From Anisakis pegreffii (lineage: Eukaryota; Nematoda; Chromadorea; Rhabditida; Anisakidae): DNA of 64,000 nucleotides. Positions 1 to 12,283 of this stretch are shown here, in pieces (position 1 is the stretch's first letter; each line of letters starts with the position of its first letter). The stretch lies in assembly GCA_035041965.1 (NCBI GenBank), contig JAPYMA010001929.1, forward strand, positions 17,196 to 81,195. Direction: 5' to 3'. A program made the position numbers and the translations under genes. Under the pieces are notes generated by a model. The model ran no database searches. It was not told the DNA's origin and saw only the letters and a program-made list of their open reading frames with translations.

Positions 1-1794
1 ATCTTCGAATGAATAAAAAGCCGTAAAACGCCAATAATGCATGCAGTGACTTCCAGTGTGATCCGCCTGAACCAAGCTGAAACGGTGAAGGCCAGAAGCG
101 AACCAATTGAAACGGATGCCTTCAAGACGTTGTCAGAACGTTACCATAAATTAAACGCAACTCATCATGTATCATTCTCACAGCATCCTCTTGCTCCTAC
201 TGCTCGCAAACTCAATCAATTCAAGTGTTTTCGATTCAGACAAGAACTTTCATTACATTTTTTTCCAGTTGTTTCCGATCGATTTGATGGAAGGTATGGC
301 AATGAGGAAATGAAAAGAACTTAGCTAAAACGATGAGTTATTTGCTAACAGCTGAAAAACACATCCGTTGATCCGGTTTATCAACCTAACAAATTAATTT
401 TGTTTCAAACGAAAGACATTATATGATAAGGTGTATGATACTGCAAGAGAATCAATCGTATGTATGCTTCATGATACCATAAGTGATCTTCAAAAAATGG
501 CCCAAAAAATGAAGCTCAAATAACGCCAAAAAGATAGCGAGAATACCGGAGTATGAAATTAGAGTTAAGCGAGAGGTACCCACTCAAACAGTTGTTCATA
601 GATAGCGATGTGCGTATTTGGGAATTGCATTAAGTGAATATTAAAAAGCGTGCGTCTCACATCAATGTCAAATTTCATTGACAACACGAACGAAGGCGTC
701 TAGCTAGCATTGGCTGTGCATCACATCCACTATTATCAAATATCCATGCGCACATCACTGCATCGCTCGGTACAACACATCAAGTAGCTCAAAACAACAA
801 ATGGTCATCTTATAGAAGTAACGAATAGCCATATAGATTCATGTTTTATGAGTTGCTAAAAGCAGGCAATGACGGGCAAGTTTTGCATTTCATATGAGAT
901 GCGATCACTTCTTGCCATCATCACGATCACTGCTCAACATAATAATTCATCTGCGAGCAAATGAGCGCGTCTTAATGAGCAAATAACTTGTAAATAACAA
1001 CAATCTATTGCTAATAATTTATTGAAGACCCACGAACGCTCGCTCATTTCATGCATCATTATCATTGCATTCAAATTTTCAATTGCAGTAGTCGTTGTAT
1101 GCGGCCGTATATCACAAAACTGCATACTTGAGAGTGCAGACGATAACAGAGCAAGACGCAATGATGCATAATTGTTTAGCTATCGAAATTATACCTCTAA
1201 AATATATTTAGAGAATCGTTCACCATTCAAAATCGTCAGCATTCGAGCGGATGTAACTTTCTATGCAATATTCAGCGTCTGGGATTCTTGCATCTTGTTT
1301 GTGGCGAAAGCGCAAATTTCGCTGATATAAAATTACGGTGGTTATGGTTTCATCCAGAGTTTAGATGCAGTTCTCTACATAACTCTACTGAACGAGGCAG
1401 TCGAGAGCATTCGGCTCATTGGTCTCTACATGAATGTGTCTCAGTTCTCAGTTACACGACAAGTGATCTATGCTCATTGAAATGTTTCAATTATGGTCAA
1501 TTATCGGACCCAAGTCGTCCATCAATTATTCATGAATGATTATGATTTCAGTTTTTATTTTTCACTAAAATTCTCGATGTTTCCCGAAATCCCTCAAAAA
1601 ACAATAACGTCAGTCACTTGGGCGCAGTTATACGAATGCAACAGAAAGATAAGTTCACAAATGGCATGCAAATGATAAATTTATAGGTCAATAATGCAGT
1701 GGCTTTTTCATCTGAATCAAAAAAATTCTACCACTAACAAATCGTTCATCTTTTTGCATACCTTCGAATCGGTTAACGAAGTCGTTCGAAGCGT

Positions 1795-1995
1795 GTGCAG
1801 GATGGTGAATACGATTCCAAAACGTCTACTCCAACCTACCACGAGAAACTTAAAAAATCGCGTTTCAATCGTTCCGTTCTGTTTCTCTCATTCAACTGTT
1901 TCAGTTGCCTCGCAGTGATATTTTATGCTAACGGAAAACGATGCAAGCGTGTTGTCACCGACAGTGGTTGGATGTGTACAACCAATGACGAATAA
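1795..1995 (+). CDS. possible exon or small ORF, product unknown
   Basis: A 66-codon open frame follows a possible acceptor (GTGTGCAG just before GATGGTGAA) and ends in TAA. The translation has a charged stretch (YHEKLKKSRFNR), then a hydrophobic segment of about 19 residues that could span a membrane, then a short polar tail. This order resembles the end of a single-pass membrane protein, but I recognise no family. No upstream exon could be joined to it. A chance ORF is about as likely. Confidence 0.2.
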   Translation: MQDGEYDSKTSTPTYHEKLKKSRFNRSVLFLSFNCFSCLAVIFYANGKRCKRVVTDSGWMCTTNDE

Positions 1996-4007
1996 ATGCA
2001 CTATAATTTTTGGGTATCATCTAATACCACCGTCTCGGAAGGTGACCACTCTTCAGAAATGCGACGAACAAACGCGATTCCGACGTAAGAATGCTCTGCG
2101 ATAAACTCTTCAATAGGAGCGATAACACCACTTATGTCAGGTGCATGCCGCACCGTTTAATAAACGATCATCATTCATCATCTTCAGCGTGATCATGAAT
2201 TTGCTCTCATGAGTGCGCATTTCGATCTAATGAATAGTTGCAAGAGGATTTGGCGAATTTTTCAGTGTTTTTTTCTGCCTAATTGGTGATTTTTGAAAAC
2301 GTATTATTAAAGTTAGATGAGCATGCAAATCGTGAATTGATGCGAAGAAGTAGTTGCGATATTATTAGAGTTATCTGAATTTTAAAAAACCTTTGAAGTT
2401 TTTCAGTTTCTTGCAATATGTCACAGTATGAACCTCAGCGACAGACGTGTCTGATAACCAGTCAAAGATGCTTGAAAGTTTGAAATAGATAGAGCATTTC
2501 ATTCCAATGTAAACAGCTTATATCACGGGAAAATTTTGTCAAGCATCGCGAATGCAGGCTATCAACAACTTGCGTATAAAAGGAAGTCTGCAATAGTCAT
2601 CGCGAGAGCATTTGCTAGCTGGAATTGAAAGACAATAAAACAGCGAAATGATAGCCTCTTCCGGTGATGAAAGAGTACAGTTAAAAACATATCGCAACTA
2701 TCGAGCCTATTTGAAACTTACCGTCATCGCCAATTGTTTGCGAATATATGCACAAAGTTCTTGCGTGCTGTAGCAGCCATAAGAAATGGATGAAAAATTC
2801 GAGTTGTTTATAGTGGAAGTCGGAAAAACAATGAATTTAAACCTAAAATAATATTTCATCGATTGAAGCAGATGTACTGAATGTTCTTCTCTAACAGAGA
2901 TTGCCGACGTTGAACAGCATCACGTTCGCAGTCAGAAGCGAAAGTCATGAAATTAATAAATTATGATGCAACTGAAGTGAATTGATTGCTTTGTGAATGT
3001 TTTATGGAACAATCTCGGAGATGGGTTAGTATTCGGAAATGGAATTATCAAGGGTTGAATGAGATTTGTACAGCTATAATTTTTTGCGTTTTTCAATGGA
3101 AGCAAATGCTTAATTAGTGGTGAATTTAATTGGCTTGAAAAGTTGAGAAATCTCCCGTCCAGATTATTCATGAAGTTGATTCAAATATTGGACATTTCGA
3201 TCGGTCTGTAGGAACGTCTTAACAGCAAACTACTTGATGGTTTGGATTATTCGTAGCAGAAACAAATAATGTTTGCAGCTTTTGCAAGCACTAATTAATA
3301 TTCAACTGCCAACATCGATGAATGCGTGCAAAAACAATCCGATCTCTCAATAAAGTCGCCAATTTTAGCAATATTAAATAGTTACTCCGATATGAAATTG
3401 AATCATCGCAAATTTTTTCGAATTTTAACGCGGTCGATCGATTAAAGCGGACTTTTAGCAAAGTTTAACTCTTTTAAGGAAACCTCGAAAACGTTCTGTT
3501 TGCTTATCGCTTCGAAATGAAATGTTCGATGGACGTGAGTGAACGAACGCGCGTTATTGTGAGACTATAAAGATGAATGATGGAGCAAATGAGTGAATAT
3601 TTCCCGAAGGTTATTTATTGCCAGCGAATTGACTGCTACTAGCGCATTTGTCGTCCAAAATGTTGTATGAATTTTTGAGCACCATTTATGCTTGAAGATG
3701 AATGAGATCACACTGAAGCACTCCAGTTAGGTATTGAGAAATAAGAAATTTCATATTGAGCTGAGAAGTTCCCTCAATGGAACGGTTCTTTAAAAAAGTG
3801 TCCCATCTTGGTGACGAGTAATGCCGTCGACTCGTCAATACGGCTACGTGTTTATTCAGACTATTCACATTGAGAGCATAAAATAAATTGAATATGAAAA
3901 CCAAACGCATGATTGAATAAATAGAAAGCGTCGTTCCATTATTGAGTAACCAAAATGTGGTGAGTAGGCATAACCAGAAAATGCGCAATTCTACTTGGCA
4001 ACCGTTT

Positions 4008-4067
4008 TATGCTGTCAGCTCTGATAGACAATTTTGAGTCGCTGTGACAAGTATGCTGTCAGCTCTG
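4008..4067. repeat. 16-bp direct repeat, 44 bp apart
   Basis: TATGCTGTCAGCTCTG is present at 4008-4023 and 4052-4067, both copies perfect. No associated gene or element was recognised. Confidence 0.75.
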
Positions 4068-7000
4068 TCTTTAAAAAGATGTTGACGTTCAACTGCACGA
4101 CAAATTACCGTTTGATAAAGCAAAAATGATGAAGAGTGAATATCCAGGTCCTTTATTCATTCAAGAGTGACAGTAATAAGTGGCAACGCTTTGAATATCA
4201 CTGCACTTTCCAAGTTGAGGTTAATAATCCTGTATGAGATAACATTGAGATACTCAGAGTGTAACAGCCGCTTCACAAAGTAAACAATCATTATATCATC
4301 CTATTCAATAAAGAAACTGTGATCGAGAAAGCAGAAGGGAAAGCACTGAATCATGGATTATACGATATGAAAGATACGGCTTGCAATGAATCGATTGTCT
4401 CGGTCAAATTGTTTGCTCGGAACTGATGCTTCTGGAGATGCAAAAGCGCTGATGGGCAGTATCATAATAAGATAACGCATATTAACCTATGAAAGGAGTG
4501 TGCATATGTTTTGTTATTATTTGTAGGAATTCATTAAAAGACCATCACAATATCTGTCAGTTAAAAGGTAATAGTGGTTAATGAATGCGAGTGAATGTCT
4601 TCTAAATGATCTGAGGTGATCATTTGCATCAATCCAAGTGACTAATGAAGAATGAATTAACGACAAGACGTAACGGAAAATACGCAGCTACTTATTGGAC
4701 AATACTTTGCTAAGCGAGTAAGAAAACTGGAGTAGATATGCTTGGCTTCAGCTGAATATATCTCTGGATGGGGCGTGGTTCATTTCAGCATCATTTCACC
4801 GGCCGTATCAACCCAAAAGCGTAATAATATATTATGATAGACAACAAAATCGAGAGTTACTGCTGCTGCTGTTGTTAGTTGCATTATATAAGGTAGGTAT
4901 ATTATTCATCATATATAGCCCACAATATGGATAATAAATAGGGCCATATTTATGAAAGAAGTAATTGTTGTTGCTTATTTATTTATATATTTATTTGATG
5001 GTGCTAATATGAAAGCAATTAACATTAAATGTAACACAATAAATAGCGAAGCATTTCAGTGAAAGACATAAATCAAGTATGCTTGAGGAGTTCCAATGAA
5101 CGTTTCGTTATTTGCATTCACAGAGATAGGTAACACAGCGGAACGGAGCGAAATAAATGTAGAAAATGGGTTGATTGCTTGAAACAGCTGTGAACACAGT
5201 CGATCTAAGCGCTGACATTAACGAGGATTATTATGAATGAATTACGATCCAGAACGTATGAGGTGATATATACATATATGATCACCATTTTCGAATTGAT
5301 CAAAGCGCGATAAGAGCCTTTGATATCTCATCAGTCATCAAAGTGCATTTAAAAAATCTATGCGCAGGAATAATCATGCTTGCGGCAAATACTCGATGTT
5401 TGATGTAACGTAATGATGAATACAAACCGTTTATGAAATGTTTGATACTAGCTTAAAGATCGATCTGTAACGTTTTTTTTTTCGTGCTGAAATGTTGTGA
5501 AGTTGAATCAGTTTCGAAGTTAATTCTTCGAGACGATCCCAATTCATCTTGACAGCATTTGAGCAATCTTAGAAAATCGCTTGACGAAATCTAGTGCAGT
5601 GGCGTGTATGTGGATTAGTTGGCATATTGCAGTGCGACTGAAGTTTTGGGCTTTGTTTATGTGATGAATTATATATGAAGAATATCACTTGTTCCTGGAT
5701 TGTTATCGATAGCAGCACACTTCTTGAGTGAAATGAACGCGAATGTGTGAGAAGAATTTCAGCAAGTTTCACACATCTCTTTTCATTGTCGTGTCTTTGA
5801 CTAACATTATTCACAAAGAGGCACCAATTACAAAATCATTGTTAGTTGCCGAAAGTTTCGCATTCGATAGCAGCAGCAGCAGCCATTAATTCACATCAAA
5901 TGAAATTAATTGAACCGGCGTGTTTATAAGAAAACTTGTGTGAAAGTGTGATTCAATCGTTGCTAGCCGCTATACCATAAGATCCCAATACGGGGTTTCC
6001 ACCCTCAAAGCTTCAGTCACTTTCTAAACGCTCACAGCGTTAACGCAAACCATTTTAACCACGTGTAATATCACAGTCTAAGCCGGTTATTTTTGATCAT
6101 TTTGAGTGAGCAATTACCCAAAAAGCCATCGCTAATTCTTCACCACATTTCTTGGTTACGATGACAGAGATGAAGGAATTTGAACACGATTCTTGAAGCG
6201 ATTACTCGAAAGAGCTTAAAATGCCTGCTTATAATCGCTAGTATCATACTCTATATTCGGTTTTTTTTTGTTGATATCCTTTCCTCACATAAACGTTCAA
6301 GTAACAAACGATCAAATCGCGTAATTGCACAATAAACCGGATTTCAAATCTCACCATTTCAAGTCTTGCGGACTTCAAAGCTCATGCTTTGATGAATCTC
6401 GTTGGAACGCATTTTTAAACAATCGTTCGCATAATCCTTGAATAGCAGCCATGACTGCATTGTTCCAATGCATTTTCTCGGTTTTCCATCATTCGATACT
6501 TCAATGGTTTCACGAAAATTTGATGTGAAGCATCTTCAGACCTCGAATTACTCGCGGAACTAAATTGTCAAATGAAAGCTTTCTCTGGGGGGCATTCTGT
6601 TGTTGTGGATAACAATTCAATTCAACAGTTTTCAGCAATATTTTTTTAGTATTCTGTACAGCAAGAGAATTGCTTTCATAGTCGAAAAGATTCTTCCACA
6701 GAACATACACTCAAAAAATTCTTTCTTCAGCATCTAACGCAGTGAGGGAAAATCTTAGCGTAACAATGAGTCTGAGTTGTTTTTTGGTTGTGAGCTGATT
6801 GATTGCAAACATATAAAATTGTTTCGAATCGCAGTTATCATTGTTGGTCGCTTGGTTGTTTTGTTTTTTTTTTAGATTTTGTTGATCTCAATGTGAAAAT
6901 ATTTTTAAAGTTTCACCCCATTGAACAAAAGGCAATAAAGAACGCACCTGTTCGGATGATTGTAAGTAGAAGTATAATCGATTAAGATGATTGCAGCGCA

Positions 7001-7993
7001 ACTGAGCAAAACCCGAGGAACAATTATTAGATCAGTTCGTTTTACTGGGCCTTCTTTTACACATCATTTCGTTAGTTTACGAATTTTTTGAAGCTAGCGC
7101 AGAAAACTTTCTGTTTCGATTTTGTAAGTGCGGACATGTTACTCATATAATGGATACTTAAAGAACATTTATACTCGATATTTGTCAAGCATTAGAAACC
7201 ATGGATAATCGCTGATGGACGGCTTTAATCTTTGTCGCATTCAATTGCATGCTGACACAATGTGGTATTTAGCGAGGTCATGGAGTACTTACGGGAAGAG
7301 TGAAGTAAAATTTCGATGCTGCGCACAACTGTCAGAAGAAAAAATCCATGACGTGAAAATTGGGTCACGACATTTGACAAACCAAACAATTAGATTTTTG
7401 GTTTCCACGTTTCCGCCGTTTGTTTGGTTTTTAAAAATTTCGAAAATATTCGCAGATGTAAAATATAATTAATGCTAACGAGCGACGATCATGTTTCGCA
7501 GTTTGCGTTTGTTTGTGTGACGAACGGAATGCGCTTTCAACCCGATCATGGTGAACACGACGCAGCGTTGCAGCTTCAGACCATAGAAGCGATAAACTTC
7601 TCTAAACAAAACAAAAAATTTTTGTGTGCTCGTAATAAGTATCAAATTTCATCTTCTCAGCAGCGCACCCTCTTTGCTACTTAATTTTCGCACAATTTTT
7701 CCATCGCACTTCCATTTTACGATAGTTTTTATTGCACGGCGAGAAATGTGCAATGAAGCGAGAGCATAAGCCAGCAGAATCGTGAAACAATCATAAAATA
7801 GATGAATTGATGCGTACTGAACAACCTGAAGAGAATCAGTCAGGAATTCGATAGAAAATTGTTCTTCGACGGTTGAAGTTAAAGAAGTCAAATTGCAAAG
7901 TCAAAGTTGGGCCGAATTGTAGCAAACAAACTCCAAAAAAACCCCCAGCTCGAGTGCTTTCCGATTCGGAGAATGTATTTTTAGTTTAACAAT

Positions 7994-8245
7994 ATGGCCT
8001 CGAATACTAATGTTGCTTTTTTTCATAAATTTGTTCAAAGGCGCCGTTTGCAGTTTTATAGGCCATTGTCGAAGATCCGCTCTGAAATACCATCTCTCAA
8101 GCCTAATGGGCGTAAGCAATATTATAACTATTTAAAGCAACACAAATTTTCCAAGTTATGGGAAAAGTTTGAGTCCCAATTACTTCTCATAAAACAATTC
8201 CGCACATCTGGTGAAGCAAGCGGTGATTTCAGACGCTATTTGTAA
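7994..8245 (+). CDS. orphan 83-codon ORF, product unknown
   Basis: This ATG-initiated frame encodes a very basic, aromatic-rich 83-residue peptide and has no recognisable domain. It is followed about 60 bp later by a segment (around 8300-8335, CGTTTCGGACTGGTGG then ACTCATCAG) that resembles sequences I associate with Penelope-like or other retroelement ends. It could therefore be element debris rather than a host gene. A chance ORF of this length is also expected in the window. Confidence 0.15.
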   Translation: MASNTNVAFFHKFVQRRRLQFYRPLSKIRSEIPSLKPNGRKQYYNYLKQHKFSKLWEKFESQLLLIKQFRTSGEASGDFRRYL

Positions 8246-11200
8246 ACTTCATGAATTGATCCGAAGTTTTTATGTCGATAGCTAACGATTGAATTCACTC
8301 TCAACACGTTTCGGACTGGTGGAAAACACTCATCAGTAAATCCAAAAATGAAAGGCCCGCAAACGCACCATTATGCTTGAGAAGTTTCCACTGAAGTCTT
8401 ACAAAATTACTCAATTTCTCAGCTTTACCAGAAGCCATACCGATTCGTGAGTTTCAAAATGCGATAATTTCATTCGTGAATTGAACCGTGATACATTCTG
8501 TTCCCGTAGATCTTCTTCCTGATGACTCAAGCATTCATCAATTTCAGCTACCTGACTTTTATCAACGAAACGTTGAGTGTACATTCAGCAGAATTCGATA
8601 AGATCTCAATTCTCGGAATACTTTGAAGTTTATTGCAAACACTCAACTTCGTCAACTCTCAAGCAGGTAATCATTCCACTGAATCCATCTAATTGAACGG
8701 TTCGATTCATATAATTATGTTTCAATATAGCATATCATCTGCAATTATCTGGATTCAATCAACGTCTACAATTATTAAAACTGAGCGTTCTTGAATGTTC
8801 TTGACATGTGGGTTTCTTTTTACAACTGGAATTGTATGTTAAGGAAAAAGCAGCTTGTCGTCGAAGATAATTAGAGGTACGAATCAGAAAAGCACTCATA
8901 TTTCATCATGCACTTGAGTTGTTTTAAATGAATGCTCATTGGTCACTTGGCTGATCATTACACGAAATCCACTAAACATTCTAAATGCGTAGCACAAGCA
9001 GAGTGATTTGGTTAAAAATCAACAATGCGAGTGCGTTTTCGACGAGTTTCGTAATCGGATGAACGGCTAGATGATCTTGTTTTGAAATAAGATCTGGCTA
9101 AGCTTTTATGAAGCAACAGAGGTGTTGATGGGTTTTGAGTTTCACTGCAAGGTAGTAAAATGGTTGTGAGCAAATTGCACAAATTCTCACAGCCCAAAGA
9201 GCACATTGTTTGAAACCCATACAACCGAGGCCAACAATCTATGACTAAGAGCATAACACTTCTTACTTGAACCAGAATGTGGTGTCCTACATTAAAAATT
9301 CTTTTATTTTCATCAACGAATAGAACCAACAATAATCGATGTTACATCAGCTTTCATGCATCTTGTTCATCGCAAGCTCAACACTGAAACTACCAGATAT
9401 GAAGCGTCGTCCGTCTAGTCGTATGACAGACCGTCATTCACTCACGCCAACTATCTGCGTGACCACAATCCCCTCCTACCTTTGACAATCTCTTACTCAT
9501 CATCAACAAATCAAAAGAAAATCAGACGATTGATCTATCAACTAAGAAGATTACCACGAAGAATTTTGTCTGCGATGGTTACATGGCACTTTGCCGCTGC
9601 TGTTTCGCTATCGCCCTACTTACGAGTAGTACATGATCAGAAGAGGATTTCTTAGGGATCGTCCTGGTCCCGTTCGTAGTGTCAGAGCAGTGAGTTTCTC
9701 GTTATCAAACTAACATATTGGAAACATTCTTGGAGAATTACGGAAAACTCATTCGAAATATCTATCAGTAATCATCTATCAACTTCTTCAATTCTCCTTT
9801 GACATCGTTAAATTCCCTTGGGAGATTTCTTCTGTTATGAGAATCACTGATCTGCATTTTCTCGCAATCTTCCATGACAGCTGTTTTTCTCCGCTATCGG
9901 CAAATACGCATAACGAATAATCAATCGTGTTCACTCTCAAACTTTCTTCAATGAATGCAAATAGCATCAGATCAACACAGTGCAACTGTGACAGTCTACC
10001 ACACCTTCGAACGAACCATGCAAGGCAAGTAATAAACCCGAAATTGTGCGGAGAGGATAATGTAATGAAATGTTGCCTAAGCAATAAAACGTGATCGCCT
10101 AATAAAGTGAGCTGCAAAACTATGAGAAATTGCAATACGAGTGTTTTGGTGTGATTGATAATTGTTACTTGAAATGAGTTTATATGACAAGACCAATGTT
10201 TTTGATGAGTCTAAAGTTGAAAATGTTGCGATGCGCAACACTTGGCCGATTCACTGGGTGATTACCATTGGGAATTACTTACGAATATTGAATACTTGTA
10301 TTCGTTACTCTTTAAATCATTAGTGGTGATCGCCTCATTAGTCAATGAAATATTTTCGCTTAAACGAGAGTGTCAAATGAACAACATTCATTGCCTAGCA
10401 CTTTCTTTCATTCATTTGCACACAACATGAATAATACACGGGACTCACTATTTATTCACGATTAATTGCGTATCGCTTTCAGTTTTTTCACATAATTCCG
10501 TTCGTTCAACGATTCTATTTCGTATTCATTCCCTTATATTGTGACATGAAGTATTCCAAATTATGAATGTTTTATTTGTTTCGAGTTCAAAGGTGAAGGG
10601 ATCGAAACTGAAAACGTTTCGTTTTGTTGAATAGAAACATCGCGAGAAAAATAAATTCTTTCGGAGACTACTGGTCGCTTCAACGCAGTTATAATTGCAA
10701 TTAATTATGTCGCGAAAGAATGTTCGCACTATGGAAAACTGGCCATATTGCACACATTTTCAAGCAAAGAAAATGAAACAAGCCACTATATTCGCAATTG
10801 TCGAATTACAGTAAGCAATCAATGGGAACAAACAAAATGGATGGATTATAACAAGAGCAATAAGATGAGAAAGGATTCCACGATAAGCTGATGTTAAAGG
10901 AAGTTAGACAGCTGCTCAAGTTCAAGCAAAATACGAAAACAGCTCTAGACGAGATGCTGTTATTAAAATTGACTGTTCAATAGCTATTGCTTCTGGTTTC
11001 ATTCATGAGGAAAGTTGGATACGCTTCCGTACGTTCTAGTAACATGGATGAAATGGGACAATGAAAAGGCACAGAAATGATTTTGTGTATCCGCCAATCT
11101 ATTCATGTTTGAGTTTGACACATCACAACGACGTGTAGCCAAGCTGAACAAATTAATCATTTCTGGAATATAGATGCGTTTGTTCAACATCCGTTCGTTG

Positions 11201-12283
11201 ATCTTACGAAAGTGGGAACACACTAAAATTTGTCAAACATTTCATGCACTTACAAATGAATTTTTTCTCTGTTCAGCACCATCTCCTCAACTCTTAATAT
11301 TGTTCACCAAATTTTCACGTTTTGTTGTCTATGACAGCTATAAAATAGGAAGTTCAATATGTTTGTCGAATGTGAATGTAATTAGACGAAGCGAAATCAA
11401 TATTTCGAATGATGCGCATTAGGTAATGTGAAACTAATATAGTCCTAAACGAACAAAACAGTCTTACTTTAACAGAGCTATTCCAGGTAAGCATCACAAC
11501 TACATAAAACAACAATCGAAAGACTAATCGGAGCCAAAATTCGCATTCAAAATGTGAGAATATGAAGTTAGATTAAATTTTTGCGCTTTGATTAGAATGT
11601 TTTTCAGCGGATAAACCTCACAAATGTTGTGATTGATCACCACGATAGAAAAGGAGACGGTTAAATGAGGGAAGAATAGAAGAACCAGAAAAGCATTCTG
11701 ATGAACGTTGCATGCGTGATCATCAAATTTAATTTACTATTGAGACACTAACACTGACCAGTAATAACCCTCTACATTCAGCAAGTCACTAATTAGTGGT
11801 CGAATGAGATCGCATCACAAACGCGACGGATATGATTATTATCAATAATAGGCTCGGGATTAATTTAGCTGAAGTATCAATGAATAAAATGTTGCTCTCA
11901 TAATTCTTCCGAACTACGACGTTAGTTTCCATGAGATGTACGTTGAAATTCATCTCTTCAGTGGTCGTTGATCACCCGAATTATCTATCACCTTCAGATG
12001 TTCCCTCGAATAGGACAACACTATGAATGTTGCGGTAAATTTCTATCGAGAATCGATAGATTGAATAGTGGATCATATATGATTCTCGTAGAGGATAGAA
12101 TTATGCATCTGCTGATGTGATGCCCTGGCACGCACAAAAAAAGACATGAGAAGTCAAAGTAAAGTAAATTAAAGTCATACAACAACATTTCGAACATTTA
12201 AGCACACTGATCTCAACAATAATTCTTCGCTATTATCAATAGTTTCCAGAAATTTTCTGTTTGAAGCAGTAAATGTGAAATTA

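Larger units (their letters stand above)
1..12283. other. gene-poor stretch, no convincing gene
   Basis: I read this 12 kb on both strands and found no exon I can assign to a family. All open frames are 60 to 115 codons and are expected by chance at this base composition. Two open frames look slightly more protein-like than the rest and are listed separately (1795-1995 and 7994-8245). It lies 3' of the nuclear receptor gene, which is transcribed towards it. Short AGC runs (for example near 5872) and a 16-bp direct repeat near 4.0 kb are the only simple-sequence features I noted. Confidence 0.5.

Noticed and set aside
9012..10135. Two minus ORFs of 106 and 115 codons
   Set aside because: Low-complexity mix of residues with no domain, no partner exons and no leader or poly(A) context.
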